DNA of 64,000 nt from Clostridiales bacterium (GTDB lineage: Bacteria; Bacillota; Clostridia; Lachnospirales; Lachnospiraceae). The stretch lies in contig JAGZJZ010000015.1 in the NCBI GenBank assembly GCA_018365455.1, positions 1 to 64,000 on the forward strand, given 5' to 3'. The position numbers were made by a program, and so were the translations under genes. This document shows positions 53,761-62,718 of the stretch, piece by piece (positions within the stretch are counted from its first letter, which is position 1; every line of letters starts with the position of its first letter). The notes under the pieces are model-generated. The model worked only from the letters and a program-made list of their open reading frames with translations, was not told the origin of the DNA and did no database searches.

Positions 53761-55569
53761 CTATTTGATATCGTCTGGCAAAACCGGTGGTATATAAAAT
53801 GCAATGCGAAATCCGCAGCCATCACTGCCGGCCTGTGGGATGAGACAGGAGGCCTCTCCAAATACCAATTTCAAACGGGTATTCACATTGGAAAGGGCAA
53901 ATCCATTATCTTCGTTGCGCTTCATTACCGGCTGACTGAGTTTTTCTTTTAACAGTTCCAGTTCTTCCGGTGTAATGGAAGAGCCGTTATCTTCCACAGC
54001 CAGTTCTAACATATCCTTTGAATCTCTCTGAACCGAAGTGACGGTTATCGTCAGCATGTTGTCATCCCGGTCTAAAATCAGCCCATGGACAAAGTAATTT
54101 TCGATCAGCGGCTGAAGGGTATTCTTGGGAATGCCGTAAATCTTCAGTGCATTATCTATACAAAATTCATATTCAAAATTCCCAAACCGATACATATAAA
54201 GATTGATCAGGTTCTCACAGAGATTCAGCTCTTCCCCGATGGAGACATAGAGATTCCGGCGGGTCTGGTTCCGATACATTTTGGAAAGCAGCAGCAGCAT
54301 CTGGGAAGCATCATTATAAAGCCCTTTTACAATCTGTACCCGGATCTGTTCCAGTGCATTGTAGAGAAAATGGGGGTTGATACTGGTCTGCATGGCGTAG
54401 AGTTCCGCTTTTTTCTGGGATATTTCGTAGACGTATGCTTTCTCTACATTCCGCTGCAGCTCATCACACATTTTATTGAAACTTACCGTGATCTGTTTGA
54501 ACTCATCATTACTGTTTGGCAGCGGCAGGCGATAATCCAGATTATTCTGACCCACGCGGCTCATACCTGCCTGAATCGTCTTTATTTTCTTATTGGATAT
54601 CCGCATTGTGATAACGTAGAGCAGAATGGAAGCCAGACAGATCACAAGTGCAAGGATGGCAAGGATCACCAGGGTAAAACTCCCTGCTACAGCTGAACGG
54701 GGCAGCTGGTAGTTAGTATAAAAATCATACTTTCCATTAAATATGGAGGAATAGAAAAGGCTGGTGCCATTTTTTGTAAATTCTGCAACCGGAAGCTGGA
54801 CGCTATTGGTTGTGACCGGGTGTTCCCCAGCCAGAAGCAGATTGGAAGAATCCAGATATTCTCCGTCAGAAGCATAGATAATATTCTTCTGCATGTCGGT
54901 TATGGAGAAAAGCCCCCTTTCATCCAGATGTGCATCTGCAATTGCATTGGTAAATTCTGCGGTAGAGTACAGTATCACCATCTGCCCTAACGTAACGAGA
55001 TTTTTATTGGAGTAATCAAATATGGTACTGCTAAGCCCATAGACATGTTCTGCAGGCTTATCGTAATTACTGCTTAATGAATCAATCTGAGCGTCCGAAA
55101 GAATCTGCAGATCATAGGAGGTGAAATCAGGTGCAGTGCCGTCAAACTGCAAAGGTACCAGTGTATCATAACTGACATTATACTGATATAGTTTACCGGT
55201 ATTCGTGATCAGCAGGATTCCACGGCAGAACTGGTCGTAACGGCAGATCTCAGACAGCATGCGGATTACCGACTGTGCCGTATTATAGTCGTTATCATAA
55301 TCTTTCTGATAGAGACTGCAAAGCGCCTGGTAACGGGAAGTACTGGAAAATACGGGAGACAGGGTATTGGCTAGTGAATTTTGTTTTGTAGTGAGAATGG
55401 ATGAAAGGGTGTTTACCGCAATATCATAGTTCTTTAGATACTCCGATTTTTCCTGATCCCGGATTAAAAAACTGCATAAAGAAAGAAGAACAGCCGTAAT
55501 GGTGCAGACTGCGGTTATGCAAATTAACATCATTTTAGAATAGTATCCGCTTGTGATTTTTTTCAGCAT
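53761..55569 (-). CDS. Sensor histidine kinase, YesM type, without adjacent regulator
   Basis: This 602-residue membrane sensor has a membrane segment near residues 15-37, an extracellular sensing region to about residue 290, and a second segment (FTLVILAILALVICLASILL). HAMP follows, then the YesM-type kinase domain with the histidine in INPHFLYNAL, and an ATPase domain (LQPLIENYFVHG, VEDNGSSI). YesM kinases sense oligosaccharides with a binding protein and phosphorylate a YesN regulator. No regulator gene is adjacent. It is divergent from a sugar-binding lipoprotein gene, which could present the ligand. The unpaired YesN-type gene at 23916-25448 is one candidate partner. Confidence 0.93.
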   Translation of the reverse strand: MLKKITSGYYSKMMLICITAVCTITAVLLSLCSFLIRDQEKSEYLKNYDIAVNTLSSILTTKQNSLANTLSPVFSSTSRYQALCSLYQKDYDNDYNTAQSVIRMLSEICRYDQFCRGILLITNTGKLYQYNVSYDTLVPLQFDGTAPDFTSYDLQILSDAQIDSLSSNYDKPAEHVYGLSSTIFDYSNKNLVTLGQMVILYSTAEFTNAIADAHLDERGLFSITDMQKNIIYASDGEYLDSSNLLLAGEHPVTTNSVQLPVAEFTKNGTSLFYSSIFNGKYDFYTNYQLPRSAVAGSFTLVILAILALVICLASILLYVITMRISNKKIKTIQAGMSRVGQNNLDYRLPLPNSNDEFKQITVSFNKMCDELQRNVEKAYVYEISQKKAELYAMQTSINPHFLYNALEQIRVQIVKGLYNDASQMLLLLSKMYRNQTRRNLYVSIGEELNLCENLINLYMYRFGNFEYEFCIDNALKIYGIPKNTLQPLIENYFVHGLILDRDDNMLTITVTSVQRDSKDMLELAVEDNGSSITPEELELLKEKLSQPVMKRNEDNGFALSNVNTRLKLVFGEASCLIPQAGSDGCGFRIAFYIPPVLPDDIK

Positions 55570-55692
55570 GAAAGAGCCCCCAAAACTGTTCTATGAAAAT
55601 TCAGACGAATCTGATATACTGAATTATAACAGCCGGCACAATAAAATGCAAGAAAACAGGCGAAAGTAAGGGATTTTAAGAGGATTACGAAA

Positions 55693-57459
55693 ATGAAAAA
55701 ATTGACGTTAAAGAAAATACAAAAAGCTGTAATGTGGATTCTGGTATCCGGTGCATGTATGATGATGACAGGCGTGATCGGCGGGTGCAATACAATTTCT
55801 GATTCCTCCGGAGCAGGAAAAGCTGAAGAAAACAAAGATGAGACGATATTAACCGCATTTGTACAGCAGTCAGTAGCTTCTGATGATGGAATATGGGAGG
55901 GCTGGGGCGCACAGAAGTTATATGAGGATACCAATATCAAAGTGGATTTCTATGCCAGTGGAAATGAGGTAGAGCAGAAGTTAAAACAGTACATGGCGGC
56001 AGGGAATTTACCGGATATCATTGGGTTTCGGGATCTGGATGAGGCACAGCTTCTAATGGATGCAGATTTGCTGCTTCCCCTGGAGGAATATGAGGAATCA
56101 CTGCCTTCTATATTTAACACAAAAGAGTATCAGAGTGCCATTGCCTATACCATGGAAAATACCAGTAATAACACGGGAAAATTGTTCTTTATGCCCACTT
56201 CTATCGGACCTGTTTCCTATAATGCGTATAACTGGGTGCCGCTTCTGCAATGGGATGCTTATAAAAAAGCGGGAGCGCCAAAGCTGGATACCCTGGAAGA
56301 TTACCTGGATGTGGTTGAAAAAATGGTAGCAATAAAGCCGGTTACGGATTCCGGCGAGAAAGTTTATGGATTTTCCCTGTTCTCGGACTGGGATAAATAT
56401 TCTGCATTGGAAATTGCATCACTGTCCTACTTTTATGGAATCGACTCCGAATATGTATCCACATTGATGGAAACCAATATTTTGACGAAAGAGACAAATT
56501 CCATCTTAAGGGAAGACAGCTTTTATAAGCGTGCTTTAAAGTTTTATTTTGAAGCCAACCAAAGGGGACTTTTGGACCCGGATTCTGCTACCCAGAGTTA
56601 TAGCAACCTGGAGAAGAAATACAGCGAGGGAAGAGTCATGTTTTCCTGGTTTTCCTGGCTGTGGGGAAATTATAACAATGTCTCATCCGGTCATGTGAAT
56701 AACGAGGAAAGGCCGGATGGCTATGCTAATGTACTGGCGTCGGATATGAAAATATACGAAGCGCCGGATCAGGTAATCGGGCGTAACTGGTATTTTGCCA
56801 TAAGCAAGAACTGTAAAAATGTAGAAAAGGCATGCGAATTCTTAAACTGGCTCTATGATCCGGAAGTGGAGCAATACCTCTATAATGGACCGGAAGGAGG
56901 TGTCTGGGAACGCAAAGCGGATGGTGAGCCTTATGTGACGGAAAAGGGCTGGGATGTAATAAACGAAAAAAATGAAGATCTCATGCCCGTAGAAGGCGGC
57001 GGATCGTTCCAAAACGGGGTATATCACTTTAATGGATTGGGGCTGCAGGCGTCCACCCTTATGGAGGACGGTTATACCATCAGCTACCGTTATTGGCCGT
57101 CCAGCCTGAATGTGGATGAAACCCGGATGCAAAAAGAAGTAAACGAAATGCTGGGAAATGACGTTCTGGCGGAATACCTGTATGAAAATGATATGGTTGC
57201 CAAGTCTACCATAGCGGTGAATATGATCCCTCCGGTATCCGATGTTATGGAGAACAAGATTGCAGAAATCGGAGAAGTAGTCCGCGGTGATTCCTGGGAT
57301 CTTGTTTATGCTAAAGATGAGGCGGCTTTTGAAGAACTTTGGCAGAATATGGTGAAGAAGGCAAAGGATCTGGGAATGGATGATGTAGAGCAGTATTATA
57401 AAAAGGCCTGGAAAGAAGCGATTAAAAAAGCTGCCGAGTTTGAAAATAGGTTGGACTGA
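55693..57459 (+). CDS. Sugar-binding lipoprotein without adjacent permeases
   Basis: This 588-residue solute-binding protein has a lipoprotein signal, a hydrophobic stretch ending VIGGC with the acylated cysteine near residue 32. The LplA-like pattern reads VEQKLKQYMAAGNLPDIIGF. No permease or ATPase genes follow, so it either works with the LplB/LplC pair at 28-30 kb, uses distant permeases, or acts as a sensory co-receptor for the divergent YesM kinase, which starts 124 bp away. TTAAGAGG before the ATG is a fair ribosome binding site. The gene ends 15 bp before the convergent LacI gene, without an obvious terminator. Confidence 0.92.
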   Translation: MKKLTLKKIQKAVMWILVSGACMMMTGVIGGCNTISDSSGAGKAEENKDETILTAFVQQSVASDDGIWEGWGAQKLYEDTNIKVDFYASGNEVEQKLKQYMAAGNLPDIIGFRDLDEAQLLMDADLLLPLEEYEESLPSIFNTKEYQSAIAYTMENTSNNTGKLFFMPTSIGPVSYNAYNWVPLLQWDAYKKAGAPKLDTLEDYLDVVEKMVAIKPVTDSGEKVYGFSLFSDWDKYSALEIASLSYFYGIDSEYVSTLMETNILTKETNSILREDSFYKRALKFYFEANQRGLLDPDSATQSYSNLEKKYSEGRVMFSWFSWLWGNYNNVSSGHVNNEERPDGYANVLASDMKIYEAPDQVIGRNWYFAISKNCKNVEKACEFLNWLYDPEVEQYLYNGPEGGVWERKADGEPYVTEKGWDVINEKNEDLMPVEGGGSFQNGVYHFNGLGLQASTLMEDGYTISYRYWPSSLNVDETRMQKEVNEMLGNDVLAEYLYENDMVAKSTIAVNMIPPVSDVMENKIAEIGEVVRGDSWDLVYAKDEAAFEELWQNMVKKAKDLGMDDVEQYYKKAWKEAIKKAAEFENRLD

Positions 57460-57473
57460 AATCGTACGCTTTT

Positions 57474-58472
57474 CTAAAATCGAATATCCGTTGTCCCCCG
57501 CTCCACGATTTCCCCGGTGATTATTGCCTTGGAAGGCACCTTTTTACCGGACAGAACCTGCATAAGCATTGACACCGCATTGATACAGGAGAACTCCAGG
57601 CGGTTGTCCAGGGTCGTGAGTTCCGGTTCACAGCAGATTCCCATTTTAGAATTATTATAGCCGGTAATACATACATCTTCCGGTACTCTGCGCCCCAGAC
57701 TCTGTTCATATTTCAACACGCTGATTGCCATATCATCGTCGGAGGTGATGAAGATATCGTGTTCTTTGAATGCAGGGTCAGATAACAGAAAATCCCTGGT
57801 AGAGAGAATATCGCTGTTGGCGCAGAGATATTTTGGTTCTTCAATGCCGAAATCTTTGCAGGCTTTGAGAAAGCCATTCAACTTTTGACGTCCGCTGTAA
57901 GAGAGGGAGCGGTAGAGATAACAGGGAGACTTTCTGCCGCTTTCTAAAAGCTTAGTGGTCAGCTGGCAGATCGCCTGGGTGTCGTCGCAGAGGGAGCAAT
58001 AGATGTTGTCGCCCTGGAGATATCCGTTTACAATGATCAGAGGAGCAATCTTTGCAGCATCCAGGAGATACTTATTCTGCTTTGGATTTTTCTCTATGTA
58101 ACTGGAACCGGCCAGTATGATAGCATCCACTCTTTTTGACAGAAGCAAATTCAAATACTTTTCTTTTATATCCAGATCATATCCCGTACAGCAGAGAATG
58201 GAGTCATAATCGTGTCTGCGCAATTCCCGTTCCAGAAAATAAATGGCATTAGCCAAAAAGCTATCCGAAGAGTCAGCGCATAAAATGCCGATGGTATTCA
58301 TTGTATTTAAACCCAATCCCCTGGCGAAGATATTGGGGGTATAACCTGTTTCCTGAATGACAGATAATACTTTGTCCCTTGTTTTGTCACTCACATTTCC
58401 GCTTCCGTTTAAAACTCTGGAAACTGTGGCGATGGATACGCCTGCTTTTTCTGAGATGTCATATATATTCAT
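57474..58472 (-). CDS. LacI family transcriptional regulator
   Basis: This 332-residue repressor has an N-terminal LacI helix-turn-helix and hinge (VSIATVSRVLNGSGNVSDKT) and a periplasmic-binding-protein-like effector domain (GILCADSSDSF, ITSDDDMAI, TGYNNSKMG). Members act as sugar-responsive repressors. A LacI-type palindrome, TGTAAGCGCTTACA, lies about 320 bp away in front of the UroD-like gene pair, which is read in the opposite direction. That pair is the likely target. Catabolite control through CcpA is an alternative reading of the same site. Confidence 0.94.
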   Translation of the reverse strand: MNIYDISEKAGVSIATVSRVLNGSGNVSDKTRDKVLSVIQETGYTPNIFARGLGLNTMNTIGILCADSSDSFLANAIYFLERELRRHDYDSILCCTGYDLDIKEKYLNLLLSKRVDAIILAGSSYIEKNPKQNKYLLDAAKIAPLIIVNGYLQGDNIYCSLCDDTQAICQLTTKLLESGRKSPCYLYRSLSYSGRQKLNGFLKACKDFGIEEPKYLCANSDILSTRDFLLSDPAFKEHDIFITSDDDMAISVLKYEQSLGRRVPEDVCITGYNNSKMGICCEPELTTLDNRLEFSCINAVSMLMQVLSGKKVPSKAIITGEIVERGTTDIRF

Positions 58473-58506
58473 AACGCTTCAGCCCTTTCTTTTGCAGTAG
58501 ATCTTA

Positions 58507-58638
58507 TTAAAATCCGCCATTCTGATAAGCTCTTGCTATCACGTAAGAGGGTTCATAGTAGGCGCTGCAGTTATAGTTATCAATAATGTCACAGATTTCA
58601 TCGTTGTAAACCCGCAGCAATGCATCAATATTATACAT
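58507..58638 (-). pseudogene. Forty-three-residue frame, probable gene remnant
   Basis: On the minus strand, ATG 58638 opens 43 codons with coding-like composition, including YNDEICDIIDNYNCSAYYEP and ending RAYQNGGF. No ribosome binding site is visible and an in-frame TAA lies nine bases upstream, so a 3' fragment of a lost gene is more likely than a real small protein. It lies in the gap between LacI and the UroD pair. Confidence 0.35.
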
Positions 58639-58757
58639 TATATCTTATTTTTTAAATTCATCCAACCCTAAAATGATCTGACTCAATGAAAGGTAAGGAC
58701 AAATTTTATAATATCTCTAGAAAACTATAAAAATTCAACATTCCTATTTCCATTCCA

Positions 58758-58804
58758 TTGACAAATAGAAAAAAAGAATATAGGATGAATGTAAGCGCTT
58801 ACAT
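58758..58804 (+). promoter_or_regulatory. Promoter with LacI/cre-type operator for the UroD-like pair
   Basis: TTGACA (58758-58763) and TAGGAT (58781-58786) have a 17-bp spacer. Right after the -10 comes the perfect palindrome ATGTAAGCGCTTACAT (58789-58804), whose core fits the cre consensus bound by CcpA and general LacI operators. A bound repressor would overlap the start of transcription. Confidence 0.8.
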
Positions 58805-58849
58805 AACTAATCAGACTGTTATTAAACGAAGCATAAATGAGATATTTGA

Positions 58850-58985
58850 GTAACAATTCAGACAGGTATGCGCATTTACTGCGCATACCGTACGAAAACC
58901 TGGGCCGGCTGGGATCCAGCCCTTTGCCGAAGGCGAATTTCAATGGGCTGGATGCGTAACAGTTCAGACTTGTCTGAACTGTTAC
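58850..58985 (+). repeat. MITE-like palindromic element in the UroD-pair leader
   Basis: The element is 136 bp. The terminal inverted repeats are GTAACAATTCAGACA (58850-58864) and TGTCTGAACTGTTAC (58971-58985). Inside are a hairpin GGTATGCGCA/TGCGCATACC (58865-58889) and a perfect palindrome GTAACAGTTCAGAC / GTCTGAACTGTTAC (58956-58985). It has no coding potential and lies in the transcribed leader just before the ribosome binding site of the next gene. Confidence 0.72.
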
Positions 58986-59008
58986 ATATTTGGAGGAAAG
59001 AAAAGGAA

Positions 59009-60145
59009 ATGATGGATAGAAAATTTGACACATCACTGAGAGATTCTCAGGGAACTGTGGTTGAACCGGTGAGTCCGGAAAGGTTCGATCTGGAGGCATA
59101 TGCCGATTACGAAGAAAAACAGTTGGAAAAGAACCGTGCATTTCTTAAAAAAGAGGAAGGGCTTTTGGTTTACCGGAGGGTAAGGGCAGACGGTGTATTT
59201 TATGATAAATGCAGGGATTATAAAGAATCTTTGGCACTGCAGCTGGGAGCTTTAAAGCTCAGTATGGTATATGAGGCAGATATTGCCAATTTTCTGGAAC
59301 CCTGGTATGGGATTGGCTATATTGCATCCAGCTTCGGAGGAAACTATATCTGGGAAGAGGGGCAGGCACCCAATGTAATTCCGCCGTTTGAAACCACAGC
59401 AGATATTTTGGACAGTGATTTCATTCCCTTAGCCAGAACGGAGACCGGAAAGCATATTTTAGAGATGACAGAATATTTCATGGAGAAAACAAAGGGAAAA
59501 GTACCGGTTTCCCTGACCGATGTACAGTCCCCCATTAACATGCTTACCTACCTGCTTCCGGTGACGAATCTATTTTATGATGTTGTGGATGAACCGGAAC
59601 AGGTGAAAAAAGCGGCGGGACTGGTCACAGACCTTTTGCTGGATTTTTTAAAGGAGCAGAAGAAACTTCTGGGCAGTGCATGGGCAGGTCCGGGACATGG
59701 ATTTGCCTCCAGCCGTGCATTCCGGGGAATTGGACTTAGCAATGATATGTCAATCATGGTTCAGGATGAAGATTATGAGGAAATATTCAAAAGTGCCGAT
59801 GAGAGGTTGGGGGAGGCATTTGGTGGCGTGGTGTACCATTCCTGCGGAGTCTGGGAATCAAAGATTGATATGGTGAAACGCTATCGGGATATTTTTATGG
59901 CTGATGGTGCATTTTCCATAGAGACAGATCCTTCTCCAAATTCCCCGGAGGTCTTTGCAAAGGGGTTTGCAGGCAGCGGCATTGTGCTGAATGCCAGGGC
60001 AGTGGGGGATGCAGATCATGCATTTCCGGTTTTTGAAAAGCTGTGGAAACCAAAGCAGAAGCTGATCTGCGTAACCTATTGCAAGTCGCCAAAAGAGCAG
60101 CAGAAACTTTATGAAAAGCTGCATAGAATGGAGGTATCACGATGA
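59009..60145 (+). CDS. Uroporphyrinogen decarboxylase superfamily protein, MtaA-like, first of pair
   Basis: This protein of about 378 residues has the UroD/MtaA fold. Motifs include SFGGNYIWEEG near residue 110 and a zinc-type site VVYHSCGVWES (H-x-C-G) near residue 275, with a later cysteine in ICVTYCKSP near the C-terminus. H, C and C match the zinc ligands of MtaA/MtbA/CmuA methyltransferases that activate thiols or corrinoid methyl groups. The start at ATG 59009 or 59012 is preferred over 58868, because the earlier frame runs through the MITE-like element. The stop overlaps the next ATG (ATGA), so the two UroD-like subunits are made in equal amounts. No corrinoid protein gene is adjacent. 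Confidence 0.82.
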   Translation: MMDRKFDTSLRDSQGTVVEPVSPERFDLEAYADYEEKQLEKNRAFLKKEEGLLVYRRVRADGVFYDKCRDYKESLALQLGALKLSMVYEADIANFLEPWYGIGYIASSFGGNYIWEEGQAPNVIPPFETTADILDSDFIPLARTETGKHILEMTEYFMEKTKGKVPVSLTDVQSPINMLTYLLPVTNLFYDVVDEPEQVKKAAGLVTDLLLDFLKEQKKLLGSAWAGPGHGFASSRAFRGIGLSNDMSIMVQDEDYEEIFKSADERLGEAFGGVVYHSCGVWESKIDMVKRYRDIFMADGAFSIETDPSPNSPEVFAKGFAGSGIVLNARAVGDADHAFPVFEKLWKPKQKLICVTYCKSPKEQQKLYEKLHRMEVSR

Positions 60146-61185
60146 AATACGATATAACCTTTCATCCTTCCTGGTGGCATGTCCATGCAGGAATCGACTT
60201 TACCAGGGACTTTTTTGACAATCCCCAGTATCGGATGGAATGCGATATAAAAATGCGCCGTGCACTTTACGATCATTTTGGTGATTTTGGTCTGGGTGAA
60301 AAAGCACCAATGAAGCGTCCTCTGCTTGGGACGGACCTGTTAGCAGCCGGTTATCTGTATTCAGAGCTGATGGGCTGCCAGGTAAAATATCAGGCAGATA
60401 ATTCACCTCAGGTCATATGCCGTGAACTGGATGAAGATGATATAGGTGAGATTTATGCACCTCAATTGGAAACAAGTGAAGTGTGGCAGCGGACTCAGAA
60501 ACAGATTGATTTTCTCCTGGATCAGTTTGGTTATGTGGAGTCTTATATCAATCTACAGGGGATACAGAATATCTCCATGGATCTTATGGGGCAGGAAGCC
60601 ATGACTGTATTTTATACGGCACCGGAAGAAGCCGTACATCTTCTGCAGAAAATCACAAATCTTTCAATTTCAGTGGGAAAACACCTTAAGATGCTGACAG
60701 ATGACATATCAGGAGGCGTTACTGCTATAGTGAGAAAGGTAAGTCCTGATGTCTATCTGACATCCAATTGTTCAGTAGAAATGATTTCTAATGAAATGTA
60801 TGAAAAATTTCTCCTGCCATGTGACCGGAGAATGGCAGAAGCCTTTGGCAGTTTTGGCGTGCATCACTGCGGAGGAACCATGGAACATGTGGTGGAGGGC
60901 TATCAGAAGATTCCCAACCTGGAATTTGCGGAAGTTGGTGCTTTTTCTGATTTAGCCCTGGTGAGAAGCAGGCTTCCAGGCGTATTTTTAAATGCCAGGT
61001 ACAGCCCGGCAAGGCTTTTGGAAGCCACAGAAGAGGAAATGATAAGGGAAGTACAGGCACTGGCAGCCGCAGGGCAGGAAAATGGAGGGCTGCTATCCGT
61101 ATCCTGTGTTGGAATTGACCAACATGCGACGGATGATAAAATAAGGTCTTTCCTGAAGGCATGTCAGGAGACAGCAACTGCCTAA
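60142..61185 (+). CDS. Uroporphyrinogen decarboxylase superfamily protein, MtaA-like, second of pair
   Basis: This 347-residue paralogue is translationally coupled to the preceding gene through ATGA. The zinc-type motif is GVHHCGGTMEHV (H-x-C-G) near residue 251, and the C-terminal ligand cysteine is in LSVSCVGID. The N-terminus has WWHVHAGIDF, unlike its partner, so the pair is probably a heteromer rather than a recent duplication. GGAGG lies upstream of the ATG. It ends eight bases before the convergent response regulator gene. The methyl donor or acceptor is unknown. The LacI operator and sugar-binding protein nearby suggest a sugar-related substrate. Confidence 0.82.
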   Translation: MKYDITFHPSWWHVHAGIDFTRDFFDNPQYRMECDIKMRRALYDHFGDFGLGEKAPMKRPLLGTDLLAAGYLYSELMGCQVKYQADNSPQVICRELDEDDIGEIYAPQLETSEVWQRTQKQIDFLLDQFGYVESYINLQGIQNISMDLMGQEAMTVFYTAPEEAVHLLQKITNLSISVGKHLKMLTDDISGGVTAIVRKVSPDVYLTSNCSVEMISNEMYEKFLLPCDRRMAEAFGSFGVHHCGGTMEHVVEGYQKIPNLEFAEVGAFSDLALVRSRLPGVFLNARYSPARLLEATEEEMIREVQALAAAGQENGGLLSVSCVGIDQHATDDKIRSFLKACQETATA

Positions 61186-61193
61186 AGGACCCG

Positions 61194-62717
61194 TCATGTA
61201 GCAGGTGGAGTAAGCCGATACTTACTGGGGGAGGAACCGATGGTATCCCGAAACAGCTTGGAGAAATAATGGGGATTGCTGATGCCGATCATGATCCCAA
61301 TGGTATTCACCGGCAGGTCCGTACTGCGCAGCAGTTCACAGGCTTTGTTCATACGGCAGCCGGTAATATAGTTGTTCAAAAAAGAACCGGTCTTCTGATA
61401 GAATACTTTTCCAAGGTAGTTGGGGGAAAGGTGGATCATATCCGCCAGGCTCTGAATGGACAGGTTTTCGCTTAAATGTGATTTTATATAGGCAATCACA
61501 GTTTCCACGTATTCATTGGAGTTACTAACTGCCATCGTATTAAATGGCAGGGCATATATCCATTCCAGAAGAGAGGCGGCAATCCTGTCCAGGTCGTCCT
61601 TTTTTAACTCCCGCTCCATCAGGGCAGATACCATACTGCTGTTATCATATTCAATAAAAGAGAGTAAAATTGTAAATACACTTTTTTCCAGAGATCTGTA
61701 ATTTGTACAGGAAAAAATAATTTCCCGAATAATGGCTTCTGATTCCTCTTTTCGAAATGAAAAGACAGAGGACATTAAACGTTCCGCTTTAATTTCCATA
61801 TTGGCGTTATTTGCAGCATTTCCACAAGGCTGGCCGCTGTAACAAATGGATGTACTGCTGCCGGTAAAGTCCCGTATGTGTACGGATTTATCAAAGATAA
61901 ATTCATTACAGGTCAGGCAGGCTTCGTTAACCGCCCGGTAAAGCCGCAGGGCCGGTCTGGTAAAGGGAGCGGATATACCGAAATAACAGGCTTGTTTTGT
62001 ATAGTTGAGCAAAGTCTTGTGCAGTTCCCGGGCTATGGAATGTACTTTTTCCGCATCGGAAGCATCCAGCAGACAGAGAATAAAGTCATCCTTTTTGAAT
62101 AGCTGACAGGGGATCTGGCAGCGTTTCAGGATATTCAGTATGATATTGTGGTATAAGTTGTGATTGATGCTGTTCTGATTATGACGGTCGTGACGTACTG
62201 CGATTACCATCTTGGGACAGTCTGCCAGATGGTGCTGCTTCAGATATTTCTCCAGACTGCCCGTATCGGAAGCGTCGGTGAAAACGTCTGAGAAATTCTG
62301 AAAAGACGGCTCTGAATCAGAGGTTTCAGTCTGTCTGGTGTCCGGGTAGGATGCTTTGATTTTCGGAAGAATCGCAGTCAGGTCATCATTTTTAAAGGTA
62401 GACTTGCACAGATACAGTTCAACGCCATAACGGATTGCCTGCTGGGCATAAGCAAAATCATTATAGGCGGAAATAATAATAAATTTTACTTCACTATCCA
62501 GCTTTCGGATTTCATCCATCATTTCCAAACCGCTTACCGGGGACATGCGAATGTCGGTAATGATCAGGTAAGGATGATATTTTTCATAGAGAGCAAGCCC
62601 TTCCTGGCCGTTTGATGCATCTGCTGCGATATAAAATCCGCAGGCATTCCAGTCTATCAGTGATTTCAGTCCAACCCGGACCAGAAATTCATCTTCGACA
62701 ATCATTACAGGAATCAT
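61194..62717 (-). CDS. Response regulator, YesN/AraC type
   Basis: This response regulator of about 507 residues has an N-terminal receiver (acidic VEDE near residue 7, phospho-acceptor D55 in LIITDIRMSP). A long middle region follows, then a C-terminal AraC-type DNA-binding domain (LADMIHLSPNYLGKVFYQKTG and GISNPHYFSKLFRDTIG). AAGGAGG lies nine bases before ATG 62717, so the TTG at 62726 is not the start. It is one base downstream of its partner kinase and convergent with the UroD-like pair, which it may control along with LacI. Confidence 0.95.
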   Translation of the reverse strand: MIPVMIVEDEFLVRVGLKSLIDWNACGFYIAADASNGQEGLALYEKYHPYLIITDIRMSPVSGLEMMDEIRKLDSEVKFIIISAYNDFAYAQQAIRYGVELYLCKSTFKNDDLTAILPKIKASYPDTRQTETSDSEPSFQNFSDVFTDASDTGSLEKYLKQHHLADCPKMVIAVRHDRHNQNSINHNLYHNIILNILKRCQIPCQLFKKDDFILCLLDASDAEKVHSIARELHKTLLNYTKQACYFGISAPFTRPALRLYRAVNEACLTCNEFIFDKSVHIRDFTGSSTSICYSGQPCGNAANNANMEIKAERLMSSVFSFRKEESEAIIREIIFSCTNYRSLEKSVFTILLSFIEYDNSSMVSALMERELKKDDLDRIAASLLEWIYALPFNTMAVSNSNEYVETVIAYIKSHLSENLSIQSLADMIHLSPNYLGKVFYQKTGSFLNNYITGCRMNKACELLRSTDLPVNTIGIMIGISNPHYFSKLFRDTIGSSPSKYRLTPPAT

Positions 62718-62718
62718 T

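Noticed and set aside
58868..59008. Upstream extension of the first UroD-like gene of the pair
   Set aside because: It is a translation of the MITE-like element. Ribosome binding sequence and family similarity begin at 59009.
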